Positions 1-8,473 are shown, counted from the stretch's first letter. The stretch is 64,000 nucleotides of DNA from Hyphomicrobium_A sp963728165 (GCA_963728165.1 CAVSIY010000007.1:558001-622000); one strand, 5' to 3'. Notes: generated by a model from the letters alone, not told the origin. Made by a program: numbers and translations.

Positions 1-662
1 ACCGGCTGTTGACCACCATCGCCTATCAGCTCGAGGGCGCGCGCACGTTCGCGCTCGAAGGCTCGATCTTCGTTGCCGGCGCCGCGGTGCAATGGCTGCG
101 CGACGGTGTGAAGGTGATCCCGAGCTCCGACGCCGCCGGCGTGATGGCACGGGAGGCCGACCCGGCGCAAAGCGTGATCCTGGTCCCGGCTTTCGTCGGG
201 CTCGGCGCGCCCTATTGGGACCCCGATTGCCGCGGTGCCCTCTACGGGCTGACGCGCAGCTCCGGCCCCAACGAGCTCGCCAAAGCTGCGCTCGATTCCG
301 TCTGCTTCCAGACGTGGGACCTGTTGAAGGCGATGCGCGGCGACTGGCCGGCCGCGGCCGAGACCGTCGTGCGCGTCGACGGCGGCATGGCCGCCTCCGA
401 CTGGACCATGCAGCGCCTGGCCGACGTTCTCGACGTGCCGGTCGATCGGCCGACGGTGCTGGAGACCACGGCGCTGGGGGCGGCGTATCTGGCCGGCGTG
501 CAGTCGGGCTTCTACCCGCCGCCCGACCAATTCGCGGCGCGCTGGGCGCTCGACCGCCGCTTCACGCCGGGGCTCGATGCCGGCTTGCGCTCAGCCCAGC
601 TCGCGGCCTGGCACGACGCCGTGCGCCGCACCTTGTCGGAGGGCGTGCCGCGCCCAATGTGA
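1..662 (+). CDS. glpK: Glycerol kinase, C-terminal part (cut by window edge)
   Basis: C-terminal half of an FGGY-family glycerol kinase, which phosphorylates glycerol to sn-glycerol 3-phosphate in the cytoplasm. The reading frame is open from base 3, so the start lies upstream of the window. Conserved stretches include GAAVQWLRDG, VPAFVGLGAPYWDP (FGGY signature region) and RVDGGMAASDW (C-terminal ATP-binding lobe), followed by the usual TALGAAYLAG. The stop is TGA at 660-662. A small membrane protein follows after 5 bp, probably co-transcribed. The family assignment is firm. Glycerol rather than another polyol as substrate is inferred from overall similarity. Confidence 0.9.
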   Translation, partial: RLLTTIAYQLEGARTFALEGSIFVAGAAVQWLRDGVKVIPSSDAAGVMAREADPAQSVILVPAFVGLGAPYWDPDCRGALYGLTRSSGPNELAKAALDSVCFQTWDLLKAMRGDWPAAAETVVRVDGGMAASDWTMQRLADVLDVPVDRPTVLETTALGAAYLAGVQSGFYPPPDQFAARWALDRRFTPGLDAGLRSAQLAAWHDAVRRTLSEGVPRPM

Positions 663-667
663 CGGCC

Positions 668-868
668 ATGCCGAAGCTGCTCATCCTTGTCGGGATCGTG
701 CTGATTGCCGTCGGGCTCGCGTGGCTTGCCGGCGAGCGCCTCGGGCTGGGTCGGCTGCCGGGCGACATCGTCATCGAGCGCGAGAACGTGCGCATCTACA
801 TTCCGCTGATGACCTCGCTTATCGTCAGCGTGGTCCTCTCGCTCGTCTTCTGGCTCTTTACGCGGTAG
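668..868 (+). CDS. DUF2905-type small membrane protein
   Basis: A 66-residue protein with two predicted transmembrane helices (about residues 3-20 and 43-64) separated by a short loop, GRLPGDIVIERENVRIYIP, which is the hallmark of the DUF2905 family. Function unknown. The ATG lies 5 bp after the glpK stop, so the two are probably translated from one message. The length is normal for the family. Confidence 0.85.
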   Translation: MPKLLILVGIVLIAVGLAWLAGERLGLGRLPGDIVIERENVRIYIPLMTSLIVSVVLSLVFWLFTR

Positions 869-1059
869 GGGTGCACTCATAAGACTGCTGGGGTTGGTGG
901 TGGGTTCTGCTCCGAGCGAGAAAGCGGCCGTTCGACCGCCGTCGTGCAAGGTCACCTAAGGGCCATGAGCAGACGTCGCGGCCGAGATCGAGTAAGCCCC
1001 GACCGACTGGTCGCCGGAGTGTATGCGGTCACCACCGATGCTTTCACGCGTCGTGCCGT

Positions 1060-1515
1060 TCAGCCGTAAGTGAAGTCCGGCTTGCTCTGCCCAACTTCTA
1101 TAATATAGCCATCAGGATCGCGAATGTAGCAGCGCGTCTCGCCGTACTTGTCCTTTGGCTCTGTGATAAACTCGGCTCCCCGGCTTCGCCATAGTTCATA
1201 GCACGCTCGAATATCTGCAACGCGGATATTCATAAAGCTGCTGACTTTATCCGGGTCGGCGGGGACGCTGAGCGTTACCGTTGGTTTGTCGGGTGTCGGA
1301 CCGCCCCCGACGTTGACGATGAGCCACGTGTTCGCAATCTGGATGTACCCCGGCGCGCCGCTCTTGTCGCCTCTGCTCAGAATGCGACCTCCGAAGACCC
1401 TTTCGTAAAACCGGGCCGATCGTTCGATGTCGGCGACAGTGAGAAAGTGTGCGACCGTAAACCCATCCTTTGGTGGCATCTGATAGCATTTCTGCTCGAC
1501 TTGTACTTGGTTCAT
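1060..1515 (-). CDS. VOC-superfamily (glyoxalase-like) protein
   Basis: A 151-residue vicinal-oxygen-chelate protein. It opens with the typical beta-strand HFLTVADIERSARFYERVFG and ends with RCYIRDPDGYIIEVGQ, where the terminal Glu is a usual metal ligand. The substrate cannot be told; relatives include glyoxalases, dioxygenases and antibiotic-binding proteins. I chose the ATG at 1515 because GGAG lies 6 bp upstream of it. A TTG four codons earlier (1527) has no such site. It is the first gene of a block of small genes that look less GC-rich than their surroundings. Confidence 0.85.
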   Translation of the reverse strand: MNQVQVEQKCYQMPPKDGFTVAHFLTVADIERSARFYERVFGGRILSRGDKSGAPGYIQIANTWLIVNVGGGPTPDKPTVTLSVPADPDKVSSFMNIRVADIRACYELWRSRGAEFITEPKDKYGETRCYIRDPDGYIIEVGQSKPDFTYG

Positions 1516-1556
1516 AGACAACTCCAATTAAATAGCGGCGGAGCACCGTGCCCGCT

Positions 1557-1754
1557 TTAGTTGACATCGAACAAACTGGCGATGCGCGTCGTGAGCGACC
1601 GAGTGTCACCCTGGCGCTTCACGGCTTCAATTCCGAATGCATTTTCTTGCGGAAGCTCATTCAAAGCTTCGGCCAAGGCAGCAAAGTTCGCCACGATGGC
1701 CGAAGTGCGTGATGAAGGCGAGTTGGCTCGCGCGCAAATTGCGCAAAAAAACGA
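1557..1754 (-). other. Open in-frame stretch after the PfpI stop, possible gene remnant
   Basis: Directly after the TAG of the DJ-1/PfpI gene the same frame stays open for 65 codons to a TAA at 1557-1559. Its second half reads like protein (ANFAALAEALNELPQ, then IEAVKRQGDTRSLTTRIASL), but there is no ATG and no ribosome-binding site, only an internal GTG near 1694. It may be the C-terminal end of a decayed gene, or chance. I do not recognise the family. Confidence 0.25.
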
Positions 1755-2444
1755 CTATGCCGCCTTTTGCGTAGCCATGAGCTTCAGAAGTGCCTGGGCT
1801 GCGGAGGTCGATGATGCGGGGTTCTGCCCCGTAATCAGGCGGCCATCCGTGATGGCGAAAGGCTTCCAGTTCGCCACCTTCTCAAAGACGGCACCGAGCC
1901 GTAGCAGCTCATCTTCAACGAGGAACGGCACAACCTTGGTAAGCTTTACTTCTTCCTCCTCGCCATTCGTAAAGCCAGTTACGTGCTTTCCTTTCACAAG
2001 GGGAGCGCCCTTGTATGTAACGTGGCGAAGAACCCCGGGTGAGTGGCAGACCAGAGCGATTGGTTTTCCGGAATTGTAGAACGATTCGAGCAGAGCGATG
2101 GACACCGGGCTCTCCGCGAGATCCCACATCGGACCATGTCCGCCTGGATAAAACACGGTGTCGTAGTCTTGTGCTCGCACATCCGCGAGCTTGACTGTGT
2201 TGGCAAGGGCTTTTTGCGCAGCCGCGTCCTTCTTAAAGCGAGCCATCGCGGGCGTCTGGTTTTCCGGCAGATCACTCTTTGGATCGATCGGTGGCTGGCC
2301 GCCCTTGGGAGAGGCCAGCGTTACATCCACACCAGCGTCTCTAAAAACGAAGTACGGCGCTGCAAATTCTTCTAGCCAGAAGCCGGTTGGGCGGCCTGTG
2401 TTGCCGAGTTGATCATGTGAGGTGAGCACCATCAAGATTTTCAT
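1755..2444 (-). CDS. DJ-1/PfpI family protein (Hsp31-like)
   Basis: A 229-residue class I glutamine-amidotransferase-like protein of the DJ-1/PfpI superfamily. The nucleophile elbow is ALVCHSPG (Cys133, His134), and Glu25 or Glu26 in FWLEEFAAPY is the usual acidic partner. The insert VTLASPKGGQPPIDPKS is typical of the Hsp31/glyoxalase III subgroup, so a chaperone, deglycase or glutathione-independent glyoxalase role is plausible but not proven. The ATG at 2444 has AGGAGA just upstream and is preferred to the in-frame ATG at 2459. It lies between a VOC and a cupin gene on the same strand, which suggests a small detoxification or stress group. Confidence 0.88.
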   Translation of the reverse strand: MKILMVLTSHDQLGNTGRPTGFWLEEFAAPYFVFRDAGVDVTLASPKGGQPPIDPKSDLPENQTPAMARFKKDAAAQKALANTVKLADVRAQDYDTVFYPGGHGPMWDLAESPVSIALLESFYNSGKPIALVCHSPGVLRHVTYKGAPLVKGKHVTGFTNGEEEEVKLTKVVPFLVEDELLRLGAVFEKVANWKPFAITDGRLITGQNPASSTSAAQALLKLMATQKAA

Positions 2445-2589
2445 GTTTCTCTCCTTCATGGTTCGTCATTTCCAACTGAATCCGTTTCGTTGTCACCGGC
2501 GCGCCGGGGACGACCTTCAGAGTTGATCCTTGACGATCGTCGACGACAGAAGAGTCAACGGCGGCAGCCGGGTGATCACCGAAGGCCGG

Positions 2590-3036
2590 TCAATCGACGG
2601 AATCGGGTAACGACGCTTTCCGGCGCGGATCGTCGCCGGGATGCAAGTAATCGATGCCCAACGGACCATCGGCCGATACCTGGGTGACGTACTCGCCCGA
2701 CTTTGCCCAGTGGAAGTGGGACGTATCGCCGGGTAGAACGATGACGCTACCGGGCGGATATGCCTTCACCTTATCGCCGTCGAACTGATCACCCAGTCCG
2801 ATGTAGAAAACGCCGGACATGACCGTGTAGATTCTGTCCTCCGGGTGTCTGTGTGGCATGAGCCGCACGCCCGAGGGCACTTTGACCCTGATCACATACG
2901 GGCCGGGCTGCGAGGGCTGACCGACAACGACCGCGAGGCGGACCGAAGGGGGGAACGCCGGGAACGGCTTCCAGTCGATGTCTTCGGGCAGAACCGATCT
3001 GAAAACGGCTTCGCCTGGCTGGTGAGGTCGGACCAT
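2590..3036 (-). CDS. Cupin-domain protein
   Basis: A 148-residue single-domain cupin. Motif 1 is PHRHPEDRIYTVMSG (His62, His64, Glu66) and motif 2 is PPGSVIVLPGDTSHFHW (His107/His109), so the metal ligands are present. Such proteins can be dioxygenases, isomerases or binding proteins; the substrate is unknown. A strong AAGGAGG lies 6 bp before the ATG. A 14-residue reading frame with its own Shine-Dalgarno lies just upstream. Confidence 0.85.
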   Translation of the reverse strand: MVRPHQPGEAVFRSVLPEDIDWKPFPAFPPSVRLAVVVGQPSQPGPYVIRVKVPSGVRLMPHRHPEDRIYTVMSGVFYIGLGDQFDGDKVKAYPPGSVIVLPGDTSHFHWAKSGEYVTQVSADGPLGIDYLHPGDDPRRKASLPDSVD

Positions 3037-3052
3037 TGCTGTCCTCCTTCCT

Positions 3053-3097
3053 TCAGCTCGACGGGCGAACTTTGGCGATTGCCGGCGTGGTTTTCAT
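3053..3097 (-). CDS. Possible leader peptide upstream of the cupin gene
   Basis: A 14-residue frame, MKTTPAIAKVRPSS, begins with ATG 7 bp after a perfect AGGAGG and stops (TGA) 16 bp before the cupin start. The near-ideal ribosome-binding site and tight spacing suggest a translated leader that could couple or attenuate cupin translation. It could equally be a chance frame downstream of a purine run. No stalling motif is recognisable. Confidence 0.35.
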   Translation of the reverse strand: MKTTPAIAKVRPSS

Positions 3098-3592
3098 TTT
3101 ACACCTCCTATTTTTGGAGCGGGGTGAGATGTCAAACGCGCCCCGCGGTTGTCACCGTGCTCGATCAACCTAGCCGCTCAAGCGCAGCGAATTGGCAGAT
3201 TCGGCCCACTCGCTCGGCCTGCTAGGAACCGCTGGCAGAAGGGGAGCGGACACGGAGCACGTTGGGCGGCCAGCCCGGTTTTGGCAAGCGACCTTACCGA
3301 TCCGTAAGGACACGGACGACCATCGGTAACAAGAGCACCCGTATGATCTTGCGACGGGCAGGCTAGGTGGTCGCGTCGTCGAGGTGGAAGGCTATTCCCG
3401 GCGATGCCCCGGCCACGCTTTCCGAGGTAAGACCCGAAGCAATCAGACTTTGTTTCTTGGACGTGGCTACTGCTACGTCTACTTCACCCGTCGCCGGCGG
3501 CCGACCGATAAGAAGCGTCGCCTTGAAAAGCTGTTTGCGAATGATCAGCTGACATGAATGTGAGTCCGTAATTCCAAAAAGCGGAGTTCGCA
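3098..3592. other. Intergenic region without a convincing gene
   Basis: About 500 bp between the cupin leader (minus strand) and the next plus-strand gene, so it should hold two divergent promoters. On the plus strand a frame without ATG is open from 3330 to a TGA at 3552-3554. It is rich in Arg/Lys (FTRRRRPTDKKRRLEKLF) and could be a gene remnant, but I cannot assign it. No RNA gene seen. Confidence 0.3.
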
Positions 3593-3985
3593 ATGCAAAC
3601 GACTTGGACCCCTCACGAAAAACACGGGCGGCTTTCGATGCAAGGCGACTTGCCCGACACCGTTTTCGCCTTTCCCAAGCAGCGTAAAGAGCCGCTGACC
3701 GATGCGCAGCACGTGCGTAATGCCGTAGCACGGTTCGATCAAGTCATCGGCGTCTCCAATTCCGACCGGGCCTTGGCCTTCGCGAATATCGAGAAGGCTG
3801 CGAAGTATTATAACGTCGATCTTTCGGAGACATCATGGCATGACCTCGGCGTTCATCCGCAACAAAGCCGGAAAGAAGCTGCCGCCAAAGGCGTTGAGAC
3901 CAAGCGTGAGCGTGGGGAGCTGAAAGAGGCTGCCGCCAAAGGGGCTGCGACACGCAAGCGCGAGCATGAGGAACGCCAGGAATAA
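3593..3985 (+). CDS. Small hydrophilic protein with KGG-like basic tail
   Basis: A 130-residue cytoplasmic protein. Residues 20-85 (TVFAFPKQRKEPLTDAQHVR, then IEKAAKYYNVDLSE) resemble the small family often annotated DUF6582, found in bacteria and phages. Residues 90-130 are two imperfect repeats of KEAAAKG followed by charged residues, like KGG stress proteins. CGGAG lies 6 bp before the ATG. Function unknown; a general stress or DNA-associated role is only a guess from composition. It sits among other small stress-type genes. Confidence 0.7.
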   Translation: MQTTWTPHEKHGRLSMQGDLPDTVFAFPKQRKEPLTDAQHVRNAVARFDQVIGVSNSDRALAFANIEKAAKYYNVDLSETSWHDLGVHPQQSRKEAAAKGVETKRERGELKEAAAKGAATRKREHEERQE

Positions 3986-4034
3986 CATCTGAGCAAAGTG
4001 GGGCAGGTCGCCCGGAAGTTGTTACGGAGGCATC

Positions 4035-4388
4035 ATGAAATCCGAGAGAGAGGGTATCAATCCCTCAGCCAAGCCGAGTGGTACGGGCTGTCTTGAATGC
4101 TTGGCGGCAGGCGGTTGGTGGTTCCATCTTCGCAGATGCGCCCAGTGTGGCCACATCGGCTGCTGCGATAGTTCGCCAAATCAGCACGCCTCGAAACACA
4201 GCGCGGCTACCGGCCACCCGATAATCACGAGTTTCGAGCCCGGCGAGCAGTGGTTTTATAATTACCGCACGCGCGAATATGTGACCGGTCCGAAACTAAC
4301 CGCTCCACATTCGCACCCTTTAGATCAACCCGTGCCTGGGCCTGCCGGACGGGTTCCCCCCGATTGGCAAAAACTGCTCAACGAGTAA
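4035..4388 (+). CDS. UBP-type zinc-finger protein
   Basis: A 117-residue protein made almost entirely of a UBP-type zinc finger. The ligand pattern is visible: Cys19, Cys22, Cys35, Cys38, Cys43, His51, His55, His61, around the core RCAQCGHIGCCDSSPNQH. In eukaryotes this fold binds the free C-terminus of ubiquitin. Bacterial stand-alone copies are common in Actinobacteria and Rhizobiales and their partner is unknown. Start ATG follows CGGAGGCATC. It lies 49 bp after the basic-tail protein, probably in the same operon. Confidence 0.88.
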   Translation: MKSEREGINPSAKPSGTGCLECLAAGGWWFHLRRCAQCGHIGCCDSSPNQHASKHSAATGHPIITSFEPGEQWFYNYRTREYVTGPKLTAPHSHPLDQPVPGPAGRVPPDWQKLLNE

Positions 4389-4483
4389 GAGGGTGCTCCT
4401 TGTTTGCCACGCGACCGTAGGCAAGCCTAGACGGAGACCAACCGCCGGAATGGGCGAGGACACTGTTCGAGATTATAGACGTC

Positions 4484-4840
4484 ATGGTCCAGATTCAGGT
4501 CAAACGCATTTACGAGGAGCCGAAGAGCTCTGATGGGTTCCGGGTTCTGGTCGACCGCCTTTGGCCGCGTGGGGTCAGCAAAGAACGTGCTGCGCTCGAC
4601 CTGTGGATGAAAACTGTGGCTCCCTCGACCGCGCTTCGCCAATGGTTCGGGCATGATCCGAAGCGCTGGAAGGAGTTTGTGAAGCGCTATCGCACAGAGC
4701 TTCGAGAGCACACACCGGAATTGGCAGAGTTGCGCTCGCGCGCACGCAAGGGGCCATTGACGCTGCTCTTCGGGGCGAGGGACAGCGAACATAATGAGGC
4801 GATCGTTCTGAAAGAGGCACTAGAGCAGCGGCCCGACTGA
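4484..4840 (+). CDS. DUF488 family protein (YeaO-like)
   Basis: A 118-residue protein of the DUF488/YeaO family. It shows the family opening VKRIYEEPKSSDGFRVLVDR followed by LWPRGVSKE, then the helix AAPSTALRQWFGHDPKRW-type segment and the end TLLFGARDSEHNEA. Function is unknown; relatives are often next to stress or heavy-metal genes. The length is normal. It begins 96 bp after the zinc-finger gene on the same strand. Confidence 0.85.
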   Translation: MVQIQVKRIYEEPKSSDGFRVLVDRLWPRGVSKERAALDLWMKTVAPSTALRQWFGHDPKRWKEFVKRYRTELREHTPELAELRSRARKGPLTLLFGARDSEHNEAIVLKEALEQRPD

Positions 4841-5009
4841 GTGCTCGTGCCAAACGGTGCCTCGGCCGGTTCGGCTCTCGGTTGGATCTCCGCGACGATC
4901 CACGTGAGCAACGCCCAATCGTCGTTTTGACCAACTCACGTCTGCACTGGGTCAGTTGCGACGTCAGTTGCGATCGCAGGGGAGTTCGGTCTTGGCCGAC
5001 AAGCGGACC

Positions 5010-5784
5010 CTACGCATCGTCAGTTCGGATCACGGCGACGACGCGCGCGGGCGCCGCCGAGCCGCCGACGATCTTCAAGGGAAACACCATCACCTCGAAG
5101 CCGGAAGGCGGCAGCGCGCCCAGGTTGGTGAGCTGCTCCATGTGCCAGTAGGGCCGGCGCTGGCCGACGCGGTGCGCCTCCCAGAACAGCGTGTCGTCGT
5201 TCGTGGCCTTGGCTTTGGCGATCTGCGTGCGGAACGGCAGATCCCAGCCCCACTGGTCGATGCCCATGACGGTCGGGACCTTGGTCGAGGAGCCACTCGG
5301 TCGCTGCGGCGCTCATGCCGGTGCCGGTGGTCCAGAAGTCCTTCGTTCCCATGCGTTTGTCGCGACCGGTGCGGATCAGGACGATCGTCTTGTCGTCGAG
5401 CTTTGCGCCGCTCTTGGCCAGCGCCGCCTTCAAATCCTCAACCGTGATGGCCTCGTCATCGGGCTTGTGCGTCAGGTCGAGGACGACGCCGGGTCCGATG
5501 CATTTCTCGAGCGGGATCTCCTCGATCGTCTGCGCGCGCTGTCCTCCCGACAGCGGCCCGTAGTGCCAGGGCGCGTCGATGTGGGTCGTCGAATGCACGC
5601 CCATCTTGGTGATCGTGTCGTCGGCCCAGCCGACGAAGTCCTTGGGGAACAGGCGGCGCGGCAGCCCCAAAAGCCAGACCAGCAGCTTGGCGGCCTTGTG
5701 CGGCTTGTGCTTGATGCGCACCTGCATGAAGCGCGGGTCGCCGCGGTTGAACCTAATCGGCTTTGATAGATCGATAACCTTCAT
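5010..5784 (-). pseudogene. Cyclase family (kynurenine-formamidase-like) protein, frameshifted
   Basis: Encodes a cyclase-family metal hydrolase (PF04199 type). The metal-binding motif HSTTHIDAPWHYGP is intact around residue 65. The frame is broken near residue 170: up to ATEWLLDQGP the protein runs in one frame, then from VMGIDQWGWDLPF it runs in another to a TGA at 5010. Removing one of the three G bases at 5275-5277 restores a single 257-residue protein of normal family length. Start is the ATG at 5784, which overlaps the repaired stop of the upstream FAH gene (ATGA). Either a one-base sequencing error or a recent inactivation. Confidence 0.8.
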
Positions 5785-6765
5785 ACGCGCCTCTCAACGA
5801 TGTGGTTCAGAAGCGTCCCGATCCCCTCTATCCCGATCTCGATCAGTATCGCTACGCTTCAAGCGGTGCCCGGTCTCGATGCCGCTGCCGCCCGGCAGCG
5901 TGCCGGTGCCGAAAAGCTCGCCCGGCTGCAGCCGTTCGCCCCGGCAGGCATGCGCCAGGATCTCACCCAGAGACCACTTGGCTCCCGCGGTCGACGTCTC
6001 GGAGATCAGCGCCCCGTTGAGGCGTACGCTGCCCTTGAGCGCGCGCCAGCGCGGCAGGATCTCGTCGGCGCTCACCACGACGTTTGAGATGGCGCTGGCA
6101 AAGTGCTTGGACTTCTGCGGACCGAAGCCCGAAGCCATCTCGCTCGTCTGCACGTCGCGGGCGGAGAAGTCGTTGAGCACCACGAAGCCGCCGATCGCCG
6201 CCTCGCACGCCTCCGGCGATGCGTCACGCAGCGGCATGGCGAGCACGAAGCCGAGCTCCAGCTCATAGTCGAGCGCGCTCGTGTAGGAAGGTATTGCGAT
6301 CTCGTCGCCGTCGGTCGCGATCGTCAGATGGTTGCCCATGTAGTAGATGGGCTGGCGATACCACAGTGCGTGCGGCTTGAGCTTGGGGAAGGTGCGGCCC
6401 GTAACCGCCTCGTAGGCAGAGACGGCTCGCGCCACTCCGGGCATGAACGTGCGCACGAAGCCGCGGGCGGCCGCGATCGCATGCGCCTCATAAAGCATGA
6501 AGTCGCGAAACGAGCGCGGCACGAACGGCAGGACCGGTGCTGCATCGTCGGCGGTGGGCTCGAGGTCGCGGGCGGCATCGGCTAGGCGCTGGCGCGCCTC
6601 GAGGGGCAATGCCAGGAGGCCGATCGCGTCGTCGGCGATGCCTTGGGTCAGTGCATGGGCCAATGATGGAACCTGCGCCACGGCTCCGGCTGCCGGCACC
6701 CAGCCCTGCGGTGCCAGCAGCTCCAAGCGCACGCCCTCACCGCCTGCAACGCGCCGCAGTTTCAT
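5781..6765 (-). pseudogene. Fumarylacetoacetate hydrolase family protein, frameshifted near the C-terminus
   Basis: FAH-family hydrolase or decarboxylase of catechol-type catabolism. Visible motifs are RDFMLYEAHAIAA, YYMGNHLTIATDGDEI, the metal-binding DYELELGFVLAMPL and GFVVLNDFSARDVQ, and GTGTLPGGSG near the end. As read, the last 25 residues are low-complexity (DRDRDRGDRD). Dropping one base near 5844 gives a normal end (IEIGIEGIGTLLNHIVERR) that stops at 5781 and overlaps the cyclase ATG by ATGA. The repaired protein is about 327 residues. Start ATG 6765 (MKLRRVAGGEG) is preferred to upstream codons. With the cyclase it forms a two-gene catabolic operon. Confidence 0.8.
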
Positions 6766-6884
6766 CGCCCACTCACCGTCATGTGCGTTGCTCGGCTTTT
6801 TTCCACCCGCTTTAGATATTGGGAAGCAGAGCTGGGCAACCATCAGAGGCATCTTATCGTGCCCTGAATAGCAGGAGGAAACCT

Positions 6885-7238
6885 ATGCGTATTCTCGGAA
6901 AAGCCGCCGCAGCGGTCGTCATGACCATGCTTACCCTCAGCCTCTCTTCGATTGCAGTCTACGCCGGCAGCGAATACGTCGGCGTTTGGCAGTTGGAGGG
7001 CACCAAGGGTGAGCCGTTTCAAATCACCCTGTCGGAGGGCGGTGAGGCGAGGGGGCGTCACATCGACAAGGAGATGAAGGGCTCTTGGAAGGAAGTGGAT
7101 GGTACGGCCGTCATAACGTGGGGCACCGGCTGGTTCACAAAGATCAGCAAGGACGGCGACGGCTATAAAAAGACAGCCTACAAAAACAGCCTCAGCGATC
7201 CGCCGACGAGCACCTCGGTCGCCGTGAAAGTTCATTAG
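6885..7238 (+). CDS. Small secreted protein, paralogue A
   Basis: A 117-residue protein with a clear signal peptide (about residues 1-29, ending SIAVYAG). The mature part is a beta-rich unit, VGVWQLEGTKGEPFQITLSE, then GSWKEVDGTAVITWGTGW and YKKTAYKN. The ATG has AGGAGG 6 bp upstream. A second gene of identical length and matching layout starts at 7652. Function unknown; the G-x-W pattern resembles lipocalin-like or META-like periplasmic folds, but this is only a resemblance. Confidence 0.8.
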   Translation: MRILGKAAAAVVMTMLTLSLSSIAVYAGSEYVGVWQLEGTKGEPFQITLSEGGEARGRHIDKEMKGSWKEVDGTAVITWGTGWFTKISKDGDGYKKTAYKNSLSDPPTSTSVAVKVH

Positions 7239-7651
7239 ACGGTCGCTCGCCGTCTATACTTTGCCAACGCTCGCGTTGCTGGGGACTCGCCCTGTCGACC
7301 GCAGCGGCGAAGGCCTGACGTCGCCAAACGAGCGCGGCTCAAATGGGATCACGACATCGCTATCGGGTGTCGTCTCCGGCGTCTGTCGATGGCAAGATGA
7401 TGTTAAGGCAAGGACTTGGGCCAAGGACTTGGGCAGCGAGCCCCATCCCCCTGCGGCGCCAACAGTTCTAGGTACAAGTCGTATCCCTGCGGGCCCTGCA
7501 CGGCTTCATGCCGGGCCCACCGTCTGTCGCTCGCTTCGGCTTGCTCGCATTTGTCTTGGATCATTTTAGATCTTGGGAACTTGCTTATGTGTACGACGTT
7601 TTCGGCTATTGGTGCTCGGCGCCCACAACTCAGATCTTGAGAGGAAAGCCC
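7239..7651 (+). other. Intergenic region between the paralogues
   Basis: 413 bp. It carries no convincing gene on either strand. It ends with GAGAGGAAAG, the ribosome-binding site of the second paralogue. The long separation suggests that each copy has its own promoter. No terminator hairpin with a T-run is obvious after the first copy. Confidence 0.4.
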
Positions 7652-8005
7652 ATGCGTAAAATCGGGAAGACGATGATCGCCGTGCTGGCAGGAGCCGCTG
7701 CTCTTGCCGTGACCGCCGCTACGAGCTTTGCCGCCGGCGAGTTCGAGGGCACCTGGAAGGTGAAGGACACCTCCGGCGCGCCCTTCGAGATCGTGCTGGC
7801 CTCCGATGGCACCGCCTCCGCCAACCGCGCTGGCGAAGACCTGACCGGCACCTGGAAGGACGACAACGGCGTCGCCGTCATCGTCTGGAAGGGCGGCTGG
7901 ACCACCAAGATCGCCAAGGAAGGCGACACCTACAAGAAGACTGCCTACGAGGGCGACGCCAGCGGCGAGCCGACCAACACCTCTGACGCGGAGAAGGTGA
8001 AGTAG
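7652..8005 (+). CDS. Small secreted protein, paralogue B
   Basis: A 117-residue paralogue of the protein at 6885. Signal peptide about residues 1-28 (ending TSFAAG), then EGTWKVKDTSGAPFEIVLAS, GTWKDDNGVAVIVWKGGW and YKKTAYEGDASGEPTNTS. The two copies align over their whole length, so they arose by tandem duplication, with the intergenic part not obviously conserved. RBS GAGAGGAAAG before the ATG. Followed by a perfect 8-bp hairpin. Function unknown. Confidence 0.8.
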   Translation: MRKIGKTMIAVLAGAAALAVTAATSFAAGEFEGTWKVKDTSGAPFEIVLASDGTASANRAGEDLTGTWKDDNGVAVIVWKGGWTTKIAKEGDTYKKTAYEGDASGEPTNTSDAEKVK

Positions 8006-8039
8006 ACGCGCCGCATCGCGCCAGCGCGAGGTTTATCGG

Positions 8040-8062
8040 GGGCGCCGTGACGAGCGGCGCCC
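8040..8062 (+). terminator. Probable terminator after secreted-protein paralogue B
   Basis: Perfect 8-bp stem GGGCGCCG/CGGCGCCC around a 7-base loop, 35 bp after the stop, followed by TCGTCTTA. The T-run is weak, so efficiency is uncertain. Confidence 0.6.
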
Positions 8063-8095
8063 TCGTCTTACATCGAGCCGCCCACGGAGCATCCC

Positions 8096-8377
8096 ATGTC
8101 GATCACACTGTCGCAGATCATCGTCTGGCTCATCATCGGCGCTGCGGGCGGGACGCTCGCCGGCGCCCTCGTGCGCTGGCAGCGTCAAGGCTTCGGCTGG
8201 TGGAGCAACCTCGGCATCGGCCTCGTCGGCGCCCTGGTCGGCGGCCTGCTATTTCAGCTTTTCGGCATCCTGCCGGGCCTGGAAAACATCGCCATCTCCC
8301 TGCGCGACATCGTCTCAGCCTTTGTGGGGTCGATCCTCTTTCTTTTGGGGCTATGGCTGTGGCACCGTTGGCAATGA
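8096..8377 (+). CDS. GlsB/YeaQ/YmgE-like membrane protein
   Basis: A 93-residue protein with three predicted transmembrane helices (about residues 6-26, 35-54 and 66-88). The glycine-rich segment GAAGGTLAGALV, with GLVGALVGGLLFQLFG, is characteristic of the transglycosylase-associated / GlsB / YeaQ family of stress-induced inner-membrane proteins. Biochemical role unknown. It lies between the secreted paralogues and a cytochrome c on the same strand. Confidence 0.75.
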   Translation: MSITLSQIIVWLIIGAAGGTLAGALVRWQRQGFGWWSNLGIGLVGALVGGLLFQLFGILPGLENIAISLRDIVSAFVGSILFLLGLWLWHRWQ

Positions 8378-8473
8378 GGCGCGGCGTTTGCGCCTTGATT
8401 GCCGTCAATGCCGGTCGGGGCGCGTTTGCTAGCAAGCTCGCCTGATCCGCGCCACAAACCGGGAGCCTCCGCC

